The notes under the pieces: model-generated
Seen by the model: the letters and a program-made list of their open reading frames with translations, nothing else
Database searches by the model: none
What the model was told of the DNA's origin: nothing
Shown: positions 1 through 9,520 of the stretch, piece by piece
Numbering within the stretch: position 1 is the first letter of the stretch
Layout: each line of letters opens with the position of its first letter
Position numbers and translations under genes: made by a program
Assembly (NCBI GenBank): GCA_023247075.1
Contig: JAHFHD010000006.1
Span: 1 to 36,184, forward strand
Direction of reading: 5' to 3'
DNA: 36,184 nt
DNA from: Candidatus Omnitrophota bacterium
GTDB taxonomy: Bacteria > Omnitrophota > Omnitrophia > Omnitrophales > Danuiimicrobiaceae

Positions 1-1
1 A

Positions 2-796
2 AAAATTCAAGCCACGCTTGCTTCCACAGGAACACCGAGTCTTTTTCTTCATCCAGCCGAGGCGATTCATGGGGACCTCGGAATGGTGACAAAACAGGAT
101 GTTGTGCTTGCAATTTCAAATAGTGGGGAGACTGAGGAAATTACTCGGTTGCTCTCTACTTTAAAGCGCATCGGAATTCGTGTCATTAGTTTGACTGGAA
201 ATCCGCGCTCAACTCTTGCGCGGAATTCGGATGTTGTATTAATCGTTGGCCTTGAACGGGAAGCCTGCCCTTGGAATCTTGCTCCCACCGCATCAACAAC
301 AGCTGCTCTTGCAATGGGGGATGCCCTTGCATTGTGTCTGGCAAAGCGAAAAAAATTTAAAGAAGAAGATTTCGCTTTTCTTCATCCAGGCGGAAGTTTG
401 GGAAAAAAACTAATTAAGGTTGAAGACATTATGCGCCGGGGAAAAGGACACGCGATGATTAAAGGAAGCGCTAATCTAAAAGATGCTTTGATGGCCATCA
501 CAAAAGCTCGGGCTGGTTCTGCCACGATTGTGGACAAAAAAGGTAAGCTCAAGGGAATTTTTACGGATGGTGATTTGAGGCGCCATTTTAGAATGAATGG
601 CAGCGTTGTATTAACAGACCGTGTAGAACATTTTGCAACCAAGCACCCCATCACCATTCGAGAGAACCGGCTTGCGGCTGAGGCACTCCAAATTTTGCGA
701 GACAAAAAGATTGACGAACTTCCAGTTGTGGATGAGCAAGGTCGGGCGGTTGGCTTGCTTGATGTTCAGGATTTACTGAAAGCCGGATTTGTTTAA
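2..796 (+). CDS. kdsD: Arabinose-5-phosphate isomerase (KdsD/KpsF family; SIS + two CBS domains), 5'-truncated by the window
   Basis: Open frame extends upstream of the ORF-track ATG at 83 to base 2 (KIQATLASTGTPSLFLHPAEAIHGDLGMV...). SIS motifs HGDLG, SNSGETEE and HPGGSLGKKL; C-terminal CBS pair with TDGDLRR. Confidence 0.93.
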   Translation, partial: KIQATLASTGTPSLFLHPAEAIHGDLGMVTKQDVVLAISNSGETEEITRLLSTLKRIGIRVISLTGNPRSTLARNSDVVLIVGLEREACPWNLAPTASTTAALAMGDALALCLAKRKKFKEEDFAFLHPGGSLGKKLIKVEDIMRRGKGHAMIKGSANLKDALMAITKARAGSATIVDKKGKLKGIFTDGDLRRHFRMNGSVVLTDRVEHFATKHPITIRENRLAAEALQILRDKKIDELPVVDEQGRAVGLLDVQDLLKAGFV

Positions 797-818
797 ATTC
801 TTCAAAAATTGAAGAATT
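796..818. repeat. Perfect 10-bp inverted repeat (AATTCTTCAA-AAA-TTGAAGAATT), intergenic hairpin after kdsD
   Basis: Read directly; overlaps the last base of the kdsD stop codon. Confidence 0.8.
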
Positions 819-841
819 GAACAAAGAACTAGGAGAAATTT

Positions 842-1792
842 TTGGCTAAGCAAAAGTGGTACCGTATTTATTTGTATTTTCTTCTAGAAATTTCACGAAG
901 AATCATTCTTTGGCTGCCAGAGAAGCTCAGTTACACGCTTGCTTTTTTTGTCGGGACAAAAGCTTTTTGGATTTTGAAACGCGAACGAAAAAAAACCGAG
1001 CAACATCTAAAAAAAGCTTTCGGGCCACTCCTCAACGATGACCAAGTAAGTGAGATTGCCAGAAAAATGTTCTGCAATTTTTCAAAGACAGCAGTGGATA
1101 TTTGCCGATTTCCAAAATTAACACGCGCTTATTTGGAAAGTATTGTTCGAGTTGAGCCCGAAGAGATTGAGCGGCTTGACCAAGCTCTTTTGCATGAAAA
1201 AGGAGTGATTGCGCTCACCGGTCATCTAGGAAATTGGGAGTTGCTTGGGGCGTATATTTGTCTCTCTGGATATCCTGGAAGATTAGTTGGCCGAAAAATC
1301 TATTATGACCGCTATGACCAGGTTGTGGTTTACTTGCGAAGTGAAGCGCTTCTTCCAACCATTTACCGGCATTCTTCAGCTCGGACAATTGTCAGAGAAT
1401 TGAGGAAGAATCACATTGTTGGTATATCGGCAGATCAGAATGTAGATCATCTGGAAGGAATTAATGTTCCTTTCTTTGGAGAGCCTGCGTGGACTCTTGT
1501 AGCGCCTGCAAGACTTTCGCTTGCAAGCGGTGCGCCAATCATCCCAATGTTTATGGTGCATGAGGAGAGTGGCTACCGCCTTATTATTGAAGAACCTATT
1601 TGGCCAGTTCGGATGGAGGACAAACAAGAATCTGTCAGGCAACTGACGTTCGAGTGGTCGCGTGTCATGGAGAAATACATACGGAAATACCCGGAACAAT
1701 GGACATGGATGCATAACCGGTGGAGAGCCCCTGTGTTTAAGCGCACCTATTCGCCATCTCTTGTTTTTCAAAAACAGGCAGTTGGTGCGTGA
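842..1792 (+). CDS. Lipid A biosynthesis lauroyl/myristoyl acyltransferase-like (LpxL/HtrB family), TTG start
   Basis: GHLGNWELLG acyltransferase motif, ISADQNVDHLEGINVPFFGEPAW, C-terminal EQWTWMHNRWR. Confidence 0.9.
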   Translation: MAKQKWYRIYLYFLLEISRRIILWLPEKLSYTLAFFVGTKAFWILKRERKKTEQHLKKAFGPLLNDDQVSEIARKMFCNFSKTAVDICRFPKLTRAYLESIVRVEPEEIERLDQALLHEKGVIALTGHLGNWELLGAYICLSGYPGRLVGRKIYYDRYDQVVVYLRSEALLPTIYRHSSARTIVRELRKNHIVGISADQNVDHLEGINVPFFGEPAWTLVAPARLSLASGAPIIPMFMVHEESGYRLIIEEPIWPVRMEDKQESVRQLTFEWSRVMEKYIRKYPEQWTWMHNRWRAPVFKRTYSPSLVFQKQAVGA

Positions 1793-1853
1793 TGAAGATA
1801 TTGATGCAAGCTTGAGCTCAGAGTATTTATTTTGAAAGAAAGGTTTATTTACG

Positions 1854-2747
1854 ATGATGCGGCGATTTATTTTGATTACCGTTGCTCTGATTTTAGTTTA
1901 TGTAGCGCTGATTCAATGGAAAATGTGGGGACATGTAAAGCGCAATGTTGACCCTTCACTTAATAGCGCACAAGGCAAACATGCAGACGGTACGCAGCAG
2001 GTTTACAGTTTTTCATTTTCCAAATACACCGAAACCGGCGCGCGTGAAATTGAAATTCAAGGAGATTCAGCGGATATTCTCGCGGAAAAAGTAAAACTCG
2101 TTAATGTCATCGCAAAGGCTTATGCGGAAGAATCGCCTGTTACCGTAACGGCGGACAAAGGTTCATTCAATAAATCGACGAATGATGTCTGGCTTGAACA
2201 CAATGTGGTAGCGACGACAGAAGATGGAACGCGTCTTATTACCGAGAAGCTCAGGATTCGGCCGGAAAGCAAGCAGATGGAAAGTGACATTGCCACAAAG
2301 GTGAAGAAAAATAACATTCATATTGAAGGAATCGGAGCCAAAAGCGATTCTGGAATTGGCAAGGTGGTATTTAAGAGAAATGTAACGGTTGTGGTTCAAG
2401 ATCCAAATGCAGAGTCCAAACATCCAACGGTGATTACCTGCGATGGCCCACTTGATATTGACTACAAGGCGAATGTGGCGCACTTTCAGAAAAATGTGGT
2501 CGCTCAAGATGAGCGCGGAACCCTGTCTTCTGATTTTATGGATGTGATTTATAATAATTCATCGCGTCGGGTTTCGAAAATGATTGCTTGGGGCAATGTT
2601 GAAATTCTAACGAAAGACGGAAATAAAACTTTAAGTGACAATGCAATTTATTTGGCTGAAGAAGGCCGCGTGATTCTTGGGGGAGATGTAAACGCCAAAT
2701 ATCAAAAAACTGAAGCATCCAAGGAACAAAAGGATTTGCTTCTTTAA
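1854..2747 (+). CDS. lptC: LPS export protein LptC with probable LptA/OstA-like C-terminal domain
   Basis: N-terminal TM anchor; LptC-like stretch (ADKGSFNKSTNDVWLEHNVVATTEDGTRLITEKL) then OstA-like stretch (VITCDGPLDIDYKANVAHFQKNVVAQDERGTLSSDFMDVIY...AWGNVEI). Directly upstream of lptB. Confidence 0.82.
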   Translation: MMRRFILITVALILVYVALIQWKMWGHVKRNVDPSLNSAQGKHADGTQQVYSFSFSKYTETGAREIEIQGDSADILAEKVKLVNVIAKAYAEESPVTVTADKGSFNKSTNDVWLEHNVVATTEDGTRLITEKLRIRPESKQMESDIATKVKKNNIHIEGIGAKSDSGIGKVVFKRNVTVVVQDPNAESKHPTVITCDGPLDIDYKANVAHFQKNVVAQDERGTLSSDFMDVIYNNSSRRVSKMIAWGNVEILTKDGNKTLSDNAIYLAEEGRVILGGDVNAKYQKTEASKEQKDLLL

Positions 2748-2756
2748 AAAAAGAAT

Positions 2757-3482
2757 ATGTTTTTACTTGAGACCAAAGGACTGACAAAATACTACAAGGC
2801 GCGTTGCGTTGCTGACCACGTGTCCATTCATGTGTCGAGGGGCGAAATCGTTGGGCTTTTAGGTCCTAATGGTGCAGGAAAAACCACCACGTTTTACATG
2901 GTGGTCGGTGTGATTGAACCACAAGATGGGCAGATTTTCTTTCGAGGGGATGACATTACCAATCATCCTATGTACCGCAGGGCGCGGCTTGGAATGGGTT
3001 ATTTGGCTCAGGAGCCGTCAATTTTTCGGAAATTAACAGTTGAAGAAAACATCATGGCAATTCTTGAAACCCTTGAAATCCCTCAACTAGAACGCAAAAA
3101 AAGGCTTGAGCGATTGCTTGAGGAGCTTGATATCTCCTACCTTGCGAAGAATATGGCTTACACCCTTTCGGGAGGAGAGCGCAGAAGGCTCGAAATCACA
3201 CGGGCGCTTGCCACGAATCCATCACTCATTTTGTTAGACGAGCCCTTTAGCGGCGTGGACCCAATTGCTGTTTTTGAGGTTCAAAAAATTCTTCAAAAAT
3301 TGAAGTTGCAGGGACTTAGCATTTTACTCACCGACCACAGTGTTCGGGAAACCCTTTCCATCACAGACCGGGCGTACATCATGTGTGATGGAAAGATTGA
3401 GGTTTCGGGCACTTCGCATTTCCTTGTGACGGACAAGCGTGCCCGGGAAATTTATTTGGGAGAACGTTTTGTTTTGGCTTAA
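2757..3482 (+). CDS. lptB: LPS export ABC transporter ATPase LptB
   Basis: Walker A GPNGAGKTTTFYM, signature LSGGERRRLEITRAL, Walker B LILLDEPFSGVDP, LLTDHSVRE. Confidence 0.95.
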   Translation: MFLLETKGLTKYYKARCVADHVSIHVSRGEIVGLLGPNGAGKTTTFYMVVGVIEPQDGQIFFRGDDITNHPMYRRARLGMGYLAQEPSIFRKLTVEENIMAILETLEIPQLERKKRLERLLEELDISYLAKNMAYTLSGGERRRLEITRALATNPSLILLDEPFSGVDPIAVFEVQKILQKLKLQGLSILLTDHSVRETLSITDRAYIMCDGKIEVSGTSHFLVTDKRAREIYLGERFVLA

Positions 3483-3517
3483 TTAAAAAAAGCACATACT
3501 AAAGGGAGAACAAGTGA

Positions 3518-3985
3518 ATGAAAATATCTGAAATTCTTAACCCACGTGGGATCAAAATTGGACTTGAGGCCCATTCAAAAGATCAGGCACTTAAAGCATT
3601 GGTGGATATACTCGCTTCGGCTGAAAAAATAGACGATTCCAAAAGTATTTTAAAAGCACTCATTGAGCGCGAAAATCTTGGGTCGACTGGCATTGGTCAG
3701 GGAATTGCAATTCCACATGGAAAAACTGACAAGGTGAACAAACTTGTTGCTATTTTGGGTGTCAGTCAAAAAGGAATTAATTTTGATGCGTTGGACGGTG
3801 AAGTTGTTTATGTTTTTTTCTTGCTTGTGGCACCCAAGGACACAACAGGTCCCCATCTAAAAGCGCTCGCTCAGATTTCACGTCTCCTCAGAGACAGTTA
3901 TTTTTGCGAATTGATTCGTAAATGTTCAACTCCAGAAGAAATTTTTAATCTAATTAAGAGCGAAGAAGAACGAAAGCATTTTTAA
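3518..3985 (+). CDS. ptsN: PTS EIIA domain protein (PtsN/fructose EIIA type)
   Basis: GIGQGIAIPHGKTD active-site His motif; 155 aa single-domain EIIA. Confidence 0.88.
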   Translation: MKISEILNPRGIKIGLEAHSKDQALKALVDILASAEKIDDSKSILKALIERENLGSTGIGQGIAIPHGKTDKVNKLVAILGVSQKGINFDALDGEVVYVFFLLVAPKDTTGPHLKALAQISRLLRDSYFCELIRKCSTPEEIFNLIKSEEERKHF

Positions 3986-4027
3986 CACGGATTAGTCAAA
4001 GTGCTCGTTTAAAAAACAAATCCAAAC

Positions 4028-4972
4028 ATGAATTATCTTTCTGTTAAAGAATTCTATGAGTTGATGAGGGAGCGATTGAAGCTGAGTGTGCTCACTCCTG
4101 AAGTTCCTATGACTCGCAAAATACATTCACCAGAGATTGACCGCCCGGGGCTTGCACTTTCTGGTTTTTATGATTATTTTGCGTACGACTGCGTTCAAAT
4201 TCTAGGGAAAACCGAAATCAAATTTCTGAAGAAATTGAAATCTCTGCGCCGGGAGCAAAATTTAAAAAAGTTTTTCTCTTACCGGATTCCTTGTGTCGTG
4301 ATTACAAAACAGCAGCCAATTCCTGAGGATTTTTTAAAATATGCAGTTAAATCTGGCGTGACTGTTTTTCGCTCCCCTTACCGTACGAGCCGCGTGGCAA
4401 GTCAGGTGACAATTGGGATTGAAGAGGCAAATGCGCCGGAAACCAGTCTTCATGGCACACTCATTGATGTCTATGGTGTGGGAACGCTTCTGATGGGTGA
4501 AAGTGGAGTTGGCAAATCAGAATGTGCACTTGAACTTGTGGAGCGAGGACACCGGCTTGTTGCCGACGATGTGGTTGAAATCCGTCTGCAAAATCGAGTG
4601 CTGATGGGGAAGTCAAACGAGACACTTCGCCATCGGATGGAAATCAGAGGGCTTGGAATTATTGACATCCGCTCAATTTTTGGGGTCGGTGCAGTCCGAA
4701 ATTTAAAACGCATCACGCTTGCCGTGACACTGGAGCATTGGAAAGAAGACAAAGAATATGAGCGAACTGGCCTAGAAGACAAGTCATATGAAATTTTAGA
4801 CACTCAAATTCCACACTTATTAATTCCCGTTCGACCCGGTAGAAACATCCCTATTTTAGTTGAGACAGCAGCGCTCAGGCAACGGCTTTCAATTATGGGC
4901 GCTCATCCCGCTCACGAGTTTAATCGGGAACTGTTTGACCGCATGCAAGTTCCAGCGCAGCGCGCAGATTGA
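4028..4972 (+). CDS. hprK: HPr kinase/phosphorylase
   Basis: P-loop GESGVGKSECALELVERGHRLVADDVVEI and downstream EIRGLGIIDIRSIFGVGAVR signature. Confidence 0.96.
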   Translation: MNYLSVKEFYELMRERLKLSVLTPEVPMTRKIHSPEIDRPGLALSGFYDYFAYDCVQILGKTEIKFLKKLKSLRREQNLKKFFSYRIPCVVITKQQPIPEDFLKYAVKSGVTVFRSPYRTSRVASQVTIGIEEANAPETSLHGTLIDVYGVGTLLMGESGVGKSECALELVERGHRLVADDVVEIRLQNRVLMGKSNETLRHRMEIRGLGIIDIRSIFGVGAVRNLKRITLAVTLEHWKEDKEYERTGLEDKSYEILDTQIPHLLIPVRPGRNIPILVETAALRQRLSIMGAHPAHEFNRELFDRMQVPAQRAD

Positions 4973-4997
4973 CAAAGTGGAATTTCTCCCCCCGCGT

Positions 4998-6245
4998 ATG
5001 AAATTTTTCCGATGGCTGTACCCAGGACTTGGAATCAAGCGATGGGTCATGCTTGCAGTGCTGGGCATGGGCATCTTGGTGCTTGTGGCTTTGTCTGCGA
5101 TTAAAACGATGTCACAACAAAGTGCGATTCTTGCAAGTCTTGCAACCGCATTTCTTGTTTTTGGTATTTTTTTGGTTTACTCATCTTTAAAAAATATTGT
5201 GCGAATTTTTGTACGTGCACTGATGCCAGAACCCCAGGAACATTTAGCGGACATTGTTTATCAAAGCCGGAAGAGAGATTTTTTGTCACGCGGTCCACGC
5301 GTAGTGGCAATTGGCGGTGGCACTGGTCTAAGCGTTTTACTTCAGGGGCTTAAAACTTACACAAATAATATTGCAGCAGTCGTAACCGTCACGGACACTG
5401 GTGGAAGTTCAGGTCGTTTGCGGGATGAATTAGATGTTCCTCCGCCTGGAGACATGAGAAATTGCCTGGTCGCACTTGCAGATGCTGAGCCCTTAATTCG
5501 AGATTTATTTCAATACCGATTCGAAGATGGTACAGGCCTAAAAGGTCATAGTTTTGGCAACCTGTTTATCACAGCGCTTTCTAAAGTAACAGGTGATTTC
5601 GAGCGTGCAATTCGCGAGTCAAGCAAGGTGCTGGCAATTCGCGGCCGCGTTTTACCTTCGAGCCTTGACAAGGTGTCGCTTGTCGGTGAGTTTGAAGATG
5701 GAACAGTCGCTGAAGGAGAAACTTTAATTACAAGTAGACGAAAATCCATTCGCCAACTTTCTTTAAAGCCGCTAGATTGTAAAGCAACGGCTGAAGTGCT
5801 TGAAGCAATTGAAAATGCCGAGCTCGTGGTCATCGGCCCTGGGTCTCTCTACACAAGTATTCTTCCTAATTTGTTAATACGAGATATTTTTGACCGCTTG
5901 ATGGATTCGGACGCACATAAAATTTTTGTCATCAATGCAATGACGCAACTTGGAGAAACGGAATCAATGAGCGCATTTGACCATCTTCGTGTGTTGGTCG
6001 CACACACGAATCCAAAAATTGTGGATTCGAGCCTCATTAATGACCAAACAATTCCTGCAGAGGTTTTGATGCGTTATTCCGGAACCCACTCGATTCCGGT
6101 GCTCCCTGATGTGGAACGGTTTTCGGAGCATGGATTCCGGGTGATTGCCGGAAGTCATCTGCGAATTGATACTCAAGTGCGTCATGATCCTGTAAAACTT
6201 GCAAAGGCGATTATGGACGAATATGCCAGCATTTTGAAACAATAA
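4998..6245 (+). CDS. yvcK: Membrane-anchored YvcK/CofD-like (gluconeogenesis factor family) protein
   Basis: AIGGGTGLSVLLQGLK, VTVTDTGGSSGRLRDELDVPPPGDMRNCLVALA. Two predicted N-terminal TM segments. ORF track start 4860 lies inside hprK; ATG 4998 follows the hprK stop and is preferred. Confidence 0.9.
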   Translation: MKFFRWLYPGLGIKRWVMLAVLGMGILVLVALSAIKTMSQQSAILASLATAFLVFGIFLVYSSLKNIVRIFVRALMPEPQEHLADIVYQSRKRDFLSRGPRVVAIGGGTGLSVLLQGLKTYTNNIAAVVTVTDTGGSSGRLRDELDVPPPGDMRNCLVALADAEPLIRDLFQYRFEDGTGLKGHSFGNLFITALSKVTGDFERAIRESSKVLAIRGRVLPSSLDKVSLVGEFEDGTVAEGETLITSRRKSIRQLSLKPLDCKATAEVLEAIENAELVVIGPGSLYTSILPNLLIRDIFDRLMDSDAHKIFVINAMTQLGETESMSAFDHLRVLVAHTNPKIVDSSLINDQTIPAEVLMRYSGTHSIPVLPDVERFSEHGFRVIAGSHLRIDTQVRHDPVKLAKAIMDEYASILKQ

Positions 6246-6349
6246 CTTTCTAATACCTTATCAGGTTTATTTTTATGAGTTTAAGGTACTGTGGGCGTCT
6301 CGATAAATCAAATACAAACTTAAGGTTGACGCTCCACTGTTAAAATTCT

Positions 6350-6631
6350 ATGAATTTTTCAAGTGAAATTAAGAAAAAAGTAACCATTCAAAATAAGCTC
6401 GGACTTCATGCGCGTCCTGCAGCGCTCTTCGTGAGGACAGCTAGCCGCTTTGAAAGCACCATTACGGTTCAAAAAGGGAAACTTAAAGTAAATGGCAAAT
6501 CAATTATGGGAATTATGATGCTTGCCGCAGGTCCCGGAAGTCAGCTCGTTCTGAGTGCAAAAGGCAGTGATGCAGAACGGGCGCTTGAAGAGCTTGAGAT
6601 GCTTGTAAACAGTAATTTTGGTGAGAATTAA
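6350..6631 (+). CDS. ptsH: Phosphocarrier protein HPr
   Basis: LGLHARPAALF (His-15 site) and NGKSIMGIMMLAAGPGS (Ser-46 regulatory site). Confidence 0.96.
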   Translation: MNFSSEIKKKVTIQNKLGLHARPAALFVRTASRFESTITVQKGKLKVNGKSIMGIMMLAAGPGSQLVLSAKGSDAERALEELEMLVNSNFGEN

Positions 6632-6637
6632 ACAGAG

Positions 6638-8386
6638 ATGGAAATCTTAAGAGGGATTCCAGTTTCACCTGGCGTTGCGATTGGACGAGCATTTGTGCTC
6701 AGGAGTGAGGACTTTTTTTCAGCAGCCAGAACAGAGATTACGCCAGATGATGTGCCGCGTGAAATTTTAAGGTTTGAGGAAGCGCTTACACGCACTCGCT
6801 CTGACCTCATGAAGGTCAGGCGGAAAATTGCGCAGGAGCTGAGTCACGAACATTCTGAGATTTTTAACGCGCACCTTTTGATTTTGGAAGATCGAACGCT
6901 GATTGAAGACGTTCTTTCTCAAATTAAAGGAGAAAAAGTTTCCGCGGAATTCGCTTTTACGACAGTAATCAAACGCTATTTTGAAGCATTTCAGCATGTA
7001 GACGACGAATACTTAAGAGAACGTCTTGCTGACATTAAGGACGTAGGGAAGCGCATCATCTTGAATCTTCTGGGAAAAAAACATCAGTCGCTTGAGCATT
7101 TGAGTGAGGATGTTATTTTAATTTCAAATGATTTGTCACCTTCCGAAACAGCCTCAATGGACCGGACGCATGTGATTGCGTTTGGAACGGACATCGGCGG
7201 ACCAACTTCCCATACAGCAATTATGGCTCGTTCACTTGAAATTCCTGCTGTGGTGGGGCTCGACCGCATCAGCACAATGGTTGTGACGGGCAAACACATC
7301 ATCATTGATGGAAACCGCGGAATTGCAATTGTCGACCCCGATCAATCAACCATTGAGCGCTATGAACAGGAGGAAAAACGTTTCGCGCAATTTGTCATTC
7401 AACTTGACGCGATTAAATTATTGCCGGCTGAAACACTGGACGGTCATCGAGTAGAGCTTCTCGCCAACATTGAATTTCCGGCAGAAATTCCTTCTATTTT
7501 GTCACATGGGGCCGAAGGGATTGGGCTCTACCGCACAGAATACTTCTACATGAATCGGGTCGATTTACCGACTGAGGATGAGCAATTTGTTGCTTACCGG
7601 GAAGTGGCAGAGCGTTTGAATCCGCGGCCTGTGATTATTCGTACTTTAGATCTCGGTGGGGACAAATACTTGTCGTCTCTTGATCTTCCGAAGGAGATGA
7701 ATCCATTTATGGGTTGGCGTGCGATTCGATTTTGTCTGGCCAGGCCGGAAATTTTTAAGGCTCAGTTGCGTGCCGCTTTACGTGCAAGCGTCTTTGGGAA
7801 ACTCAAACTGATGTACCCGATGATTTCAAACGTGACGGAAGTAAGAGATGCAAATCGATTGCTCAGTGAGGTCAAAGAAGAACTTAAAGCAGCCCGTGTT
7901 GCATTTGATGAAAAAATGCAGGTCGGGGCCATGATTGAAATTCCATCTGCTGCTTTGATTACAGACGTTCTGGCGGATGAAGTGGATTTTTTTTCAATCG
8001 GCACCAATGACTTAATTCAGTATTCGCTTGCGGTTGACCGTGTCAATGCGAAAATTGCTTATTTGTATGAACCGACACATCCTGCCATTCTCAAGTTGAT
8101 TCAATTAACGGTGCAAAACGCAAAAAGGAAAAAAGTTTGGGTGAGTGTTTGCGGCGAAATGAGCAGTGACCCCGCCATGGCTATTCTTTTGGTGGGTTTT
8201 GGGATTGATCAATTGAGCATGGGGCCATTTGCACTGCCCAAGGTAAAAAAGGCAATTCGCTCCGTCACCTTAAAACAAGCAAAGGATCTTGCGGTGCGCG
8301 CGCTTCAGTTTACTACTGGTGAAGAGATTAAGAAGTTTTTAGAAGCTAAGGTTAAGTTACTTGCTCCAGATCTTTTTCAAGATTAA
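6638..8386 (+). CDS. ptsI: Phosphoenolpyruvate-protein phosphotransferase (enzyme I)
   Basis: GGPTSHTAIMARSLEIPAVVG, EGIGLYRTEYFYM, IRTLDLGGDKYL, SIGTNDLIQYSLAVDR, VSVCGEMSSDP. Confidence 0.97.
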   Translation: MEILRGIPVSPGVAIGRAFVLRSEDFFSAARTEITPDDVPREILRFEEALTRTRSDLMKVRRKIAQELSHEHSEIFNAHLLILEDRTLIEDVLSQIKGEKVSAEFAFTTVIKRYFEAFQHVDDEYLRERLADIKDVGKRIILNLLGKKHQSLEHLSEDVILISNDLSPSETASMDRTHVIAFGTDIGGPTSHTAIMARSLEIPAVVGLDRISTMVVTGKHIIIDGNRGIAIVDPDQSTIERYEQEEKRFAQFVIQLDAIKLLPAETLDGHRVELLANIEFPAEIPSILSHGAEGIGLYRTEYFYMNRVDLPTEDEQFVAYREVAERLNPRPVIIRTLDLGGDKYLSSLDLPKEMNPFMGWRAIRFCLARPEIFKAQLRAALRASVFGKLKLMYPMISNVTEVRDANRLLSEVKEELKAARVAFDEKMQVGAMIEIPSAALITDVLADEVDFFSIGTNDLIQYSLAVDRVNAKIAYLYEPTHPAILKLIQLTVQNAKRKKVWVSVCGEMSSDPAMAILLVGFGIDQLSMGPFALPKVKKAIRSVTLKQAKDLAVRALQFTTGEEIKKFLEAKVKLLAPDLFQD

Positions 8387-8422
8387 ATAGAAAAATGTTT
8401 CACAACAAATGACAGGGGGGAT

Positions 8423-9517
8423 TTGCATTACATGGAAAAGTTAGATCAATTGGCACAAATTCAAAAAATTGACCAGCAAAATATGCTCGGACTGATTGCC
8501 GGGTTTTCAAAACAAATCAGTCATGCGTGCGAAATTGGTGAGAAAGTGGTGCTGGACACTACTTTTGGGCGTGGAATTTCCAACATCGTTTTTTCTGGCT
8601 TGGGCGGTTCTGCCATTGGCGCAGATGTGATTAAATCTTTTCTTCAATATCAAAGCAAAGTTCCTATTCTGGTTAATCGCCATTACCAGTTACCAGAGTT
8701 TGTTGGAAAAGAGACACTGCTTGTCATTTCCAGCTATTCAGGGGACACCGAAGAGACACTTAGTTCATTACGTGATGCGCTCAAACGAGGTGCGCGGATT
8801 CTTGCAATTTCATCGGGAGGGAAGTTGCGTGAGCTTGCTCGCGAACACGGGTTCCCGTTTATTGAAATTCCAAAGAGTTTTCCTCCGCGCGCGGCGCTTG
8901 GTTATTCTGTCATTCCTCTTCTTTTAGTTCTGTCAAAGCTTGGTCTAGCTGGAGATTTTCATAGGAATGAAATTTCAGAAGTTGAGGGATTGCTTGAACA
9001 TCTTTGCACATCTCAATTTGGGGTCGAGGTACCCACGCGTGAGAATCAAGCGAAACAATTTGCAAGTTATTGTTACAATCGCTACCCCATTATTTATTCA
9101 GGCACAGACTTCTTTGATGTGGTGGCTCTCAGATGGCGTGGTCAGATTGAAGAAAATGCCAAAGCACTTGCTTCGCACCATACTCTTCCTGAGATGAATC
9201 ACAATGAGTTAGTTGGGTGGAAGTACCCAGTTCAATTTTTAAAGAACACAATCGTGTTCATCTTAAGAGATGAAAGCGACCACCAGAGAGTCCAAATGCG
9301 AATGGATTTGACGCGTGGAATTATTAAGCCGCTTGCAAGCGACGTCATTGACATCCATTCTCAAGGTAAAAGTTTGATTGCCCGCATCTTTTCATTAATT
9401 TATTTGGGCGACTGGATTAGTTTCTATTTGGCGATTTTAAATGGAATTAATCCAACGCCAGTCGAGGTCATTCAATTTTTAAAATCAGAACTGGCCAAAG
9501 AACAGGTCGCTCTTTAA
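8423..9517 (+). CDS. Bifunctional phosphoglucose/phosphomannose isomerase family (SIS domain)
   Basis: FSGLGGSAIGADV, ISSYSGDTEETLSSL, PEMNHNELVGW; size and layout match PF10432-type PGI/PMI. Start TTG 8423 or ATG 8432. Confidence 0.87.
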   Translation: MHYMEKLDQLAQIQKIDQQNMLGLIAGFSKQISHACEIGEKVVLDTTFGRGISNIVFSGLGGSAIGADVIKSFLQYQSKVPILVNRHYQLPEFVGKETLLVISSYSGDTEETLSSLRDALKRGARILAISSGGKLRELAREHGFPFIEIPKSFPPRAALGYSVIPLLLVLSKLGLAGDFHRNEISEVEGLLEHLCTSQFGVEVPTRENQAKQFASYCYNRYPIIYSGTDFFDVVALRWRGQIEENAKALASHHTLPEMNHNELVGWKYPVQFLKNTIVFILRDESDHQRVQMRMDLTRGIIKPLASDVIDIHSQGKSLIARIFSLIYLGDWISFYLAILNGINPTPVEVIQFLKSELAKEQVAL

Positions 9518-9520
9518 CCG

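Noticed and set aside
6255-6352. TACCTTA/TAAGGTA inverted repeat and TTGACG box upstream of HPr
   Set aside because: Inverted repeat is short with no T tract; the only well-spaced -10 (TATGAA) overlaps the ATG at 6350, so a promoter is not supported.
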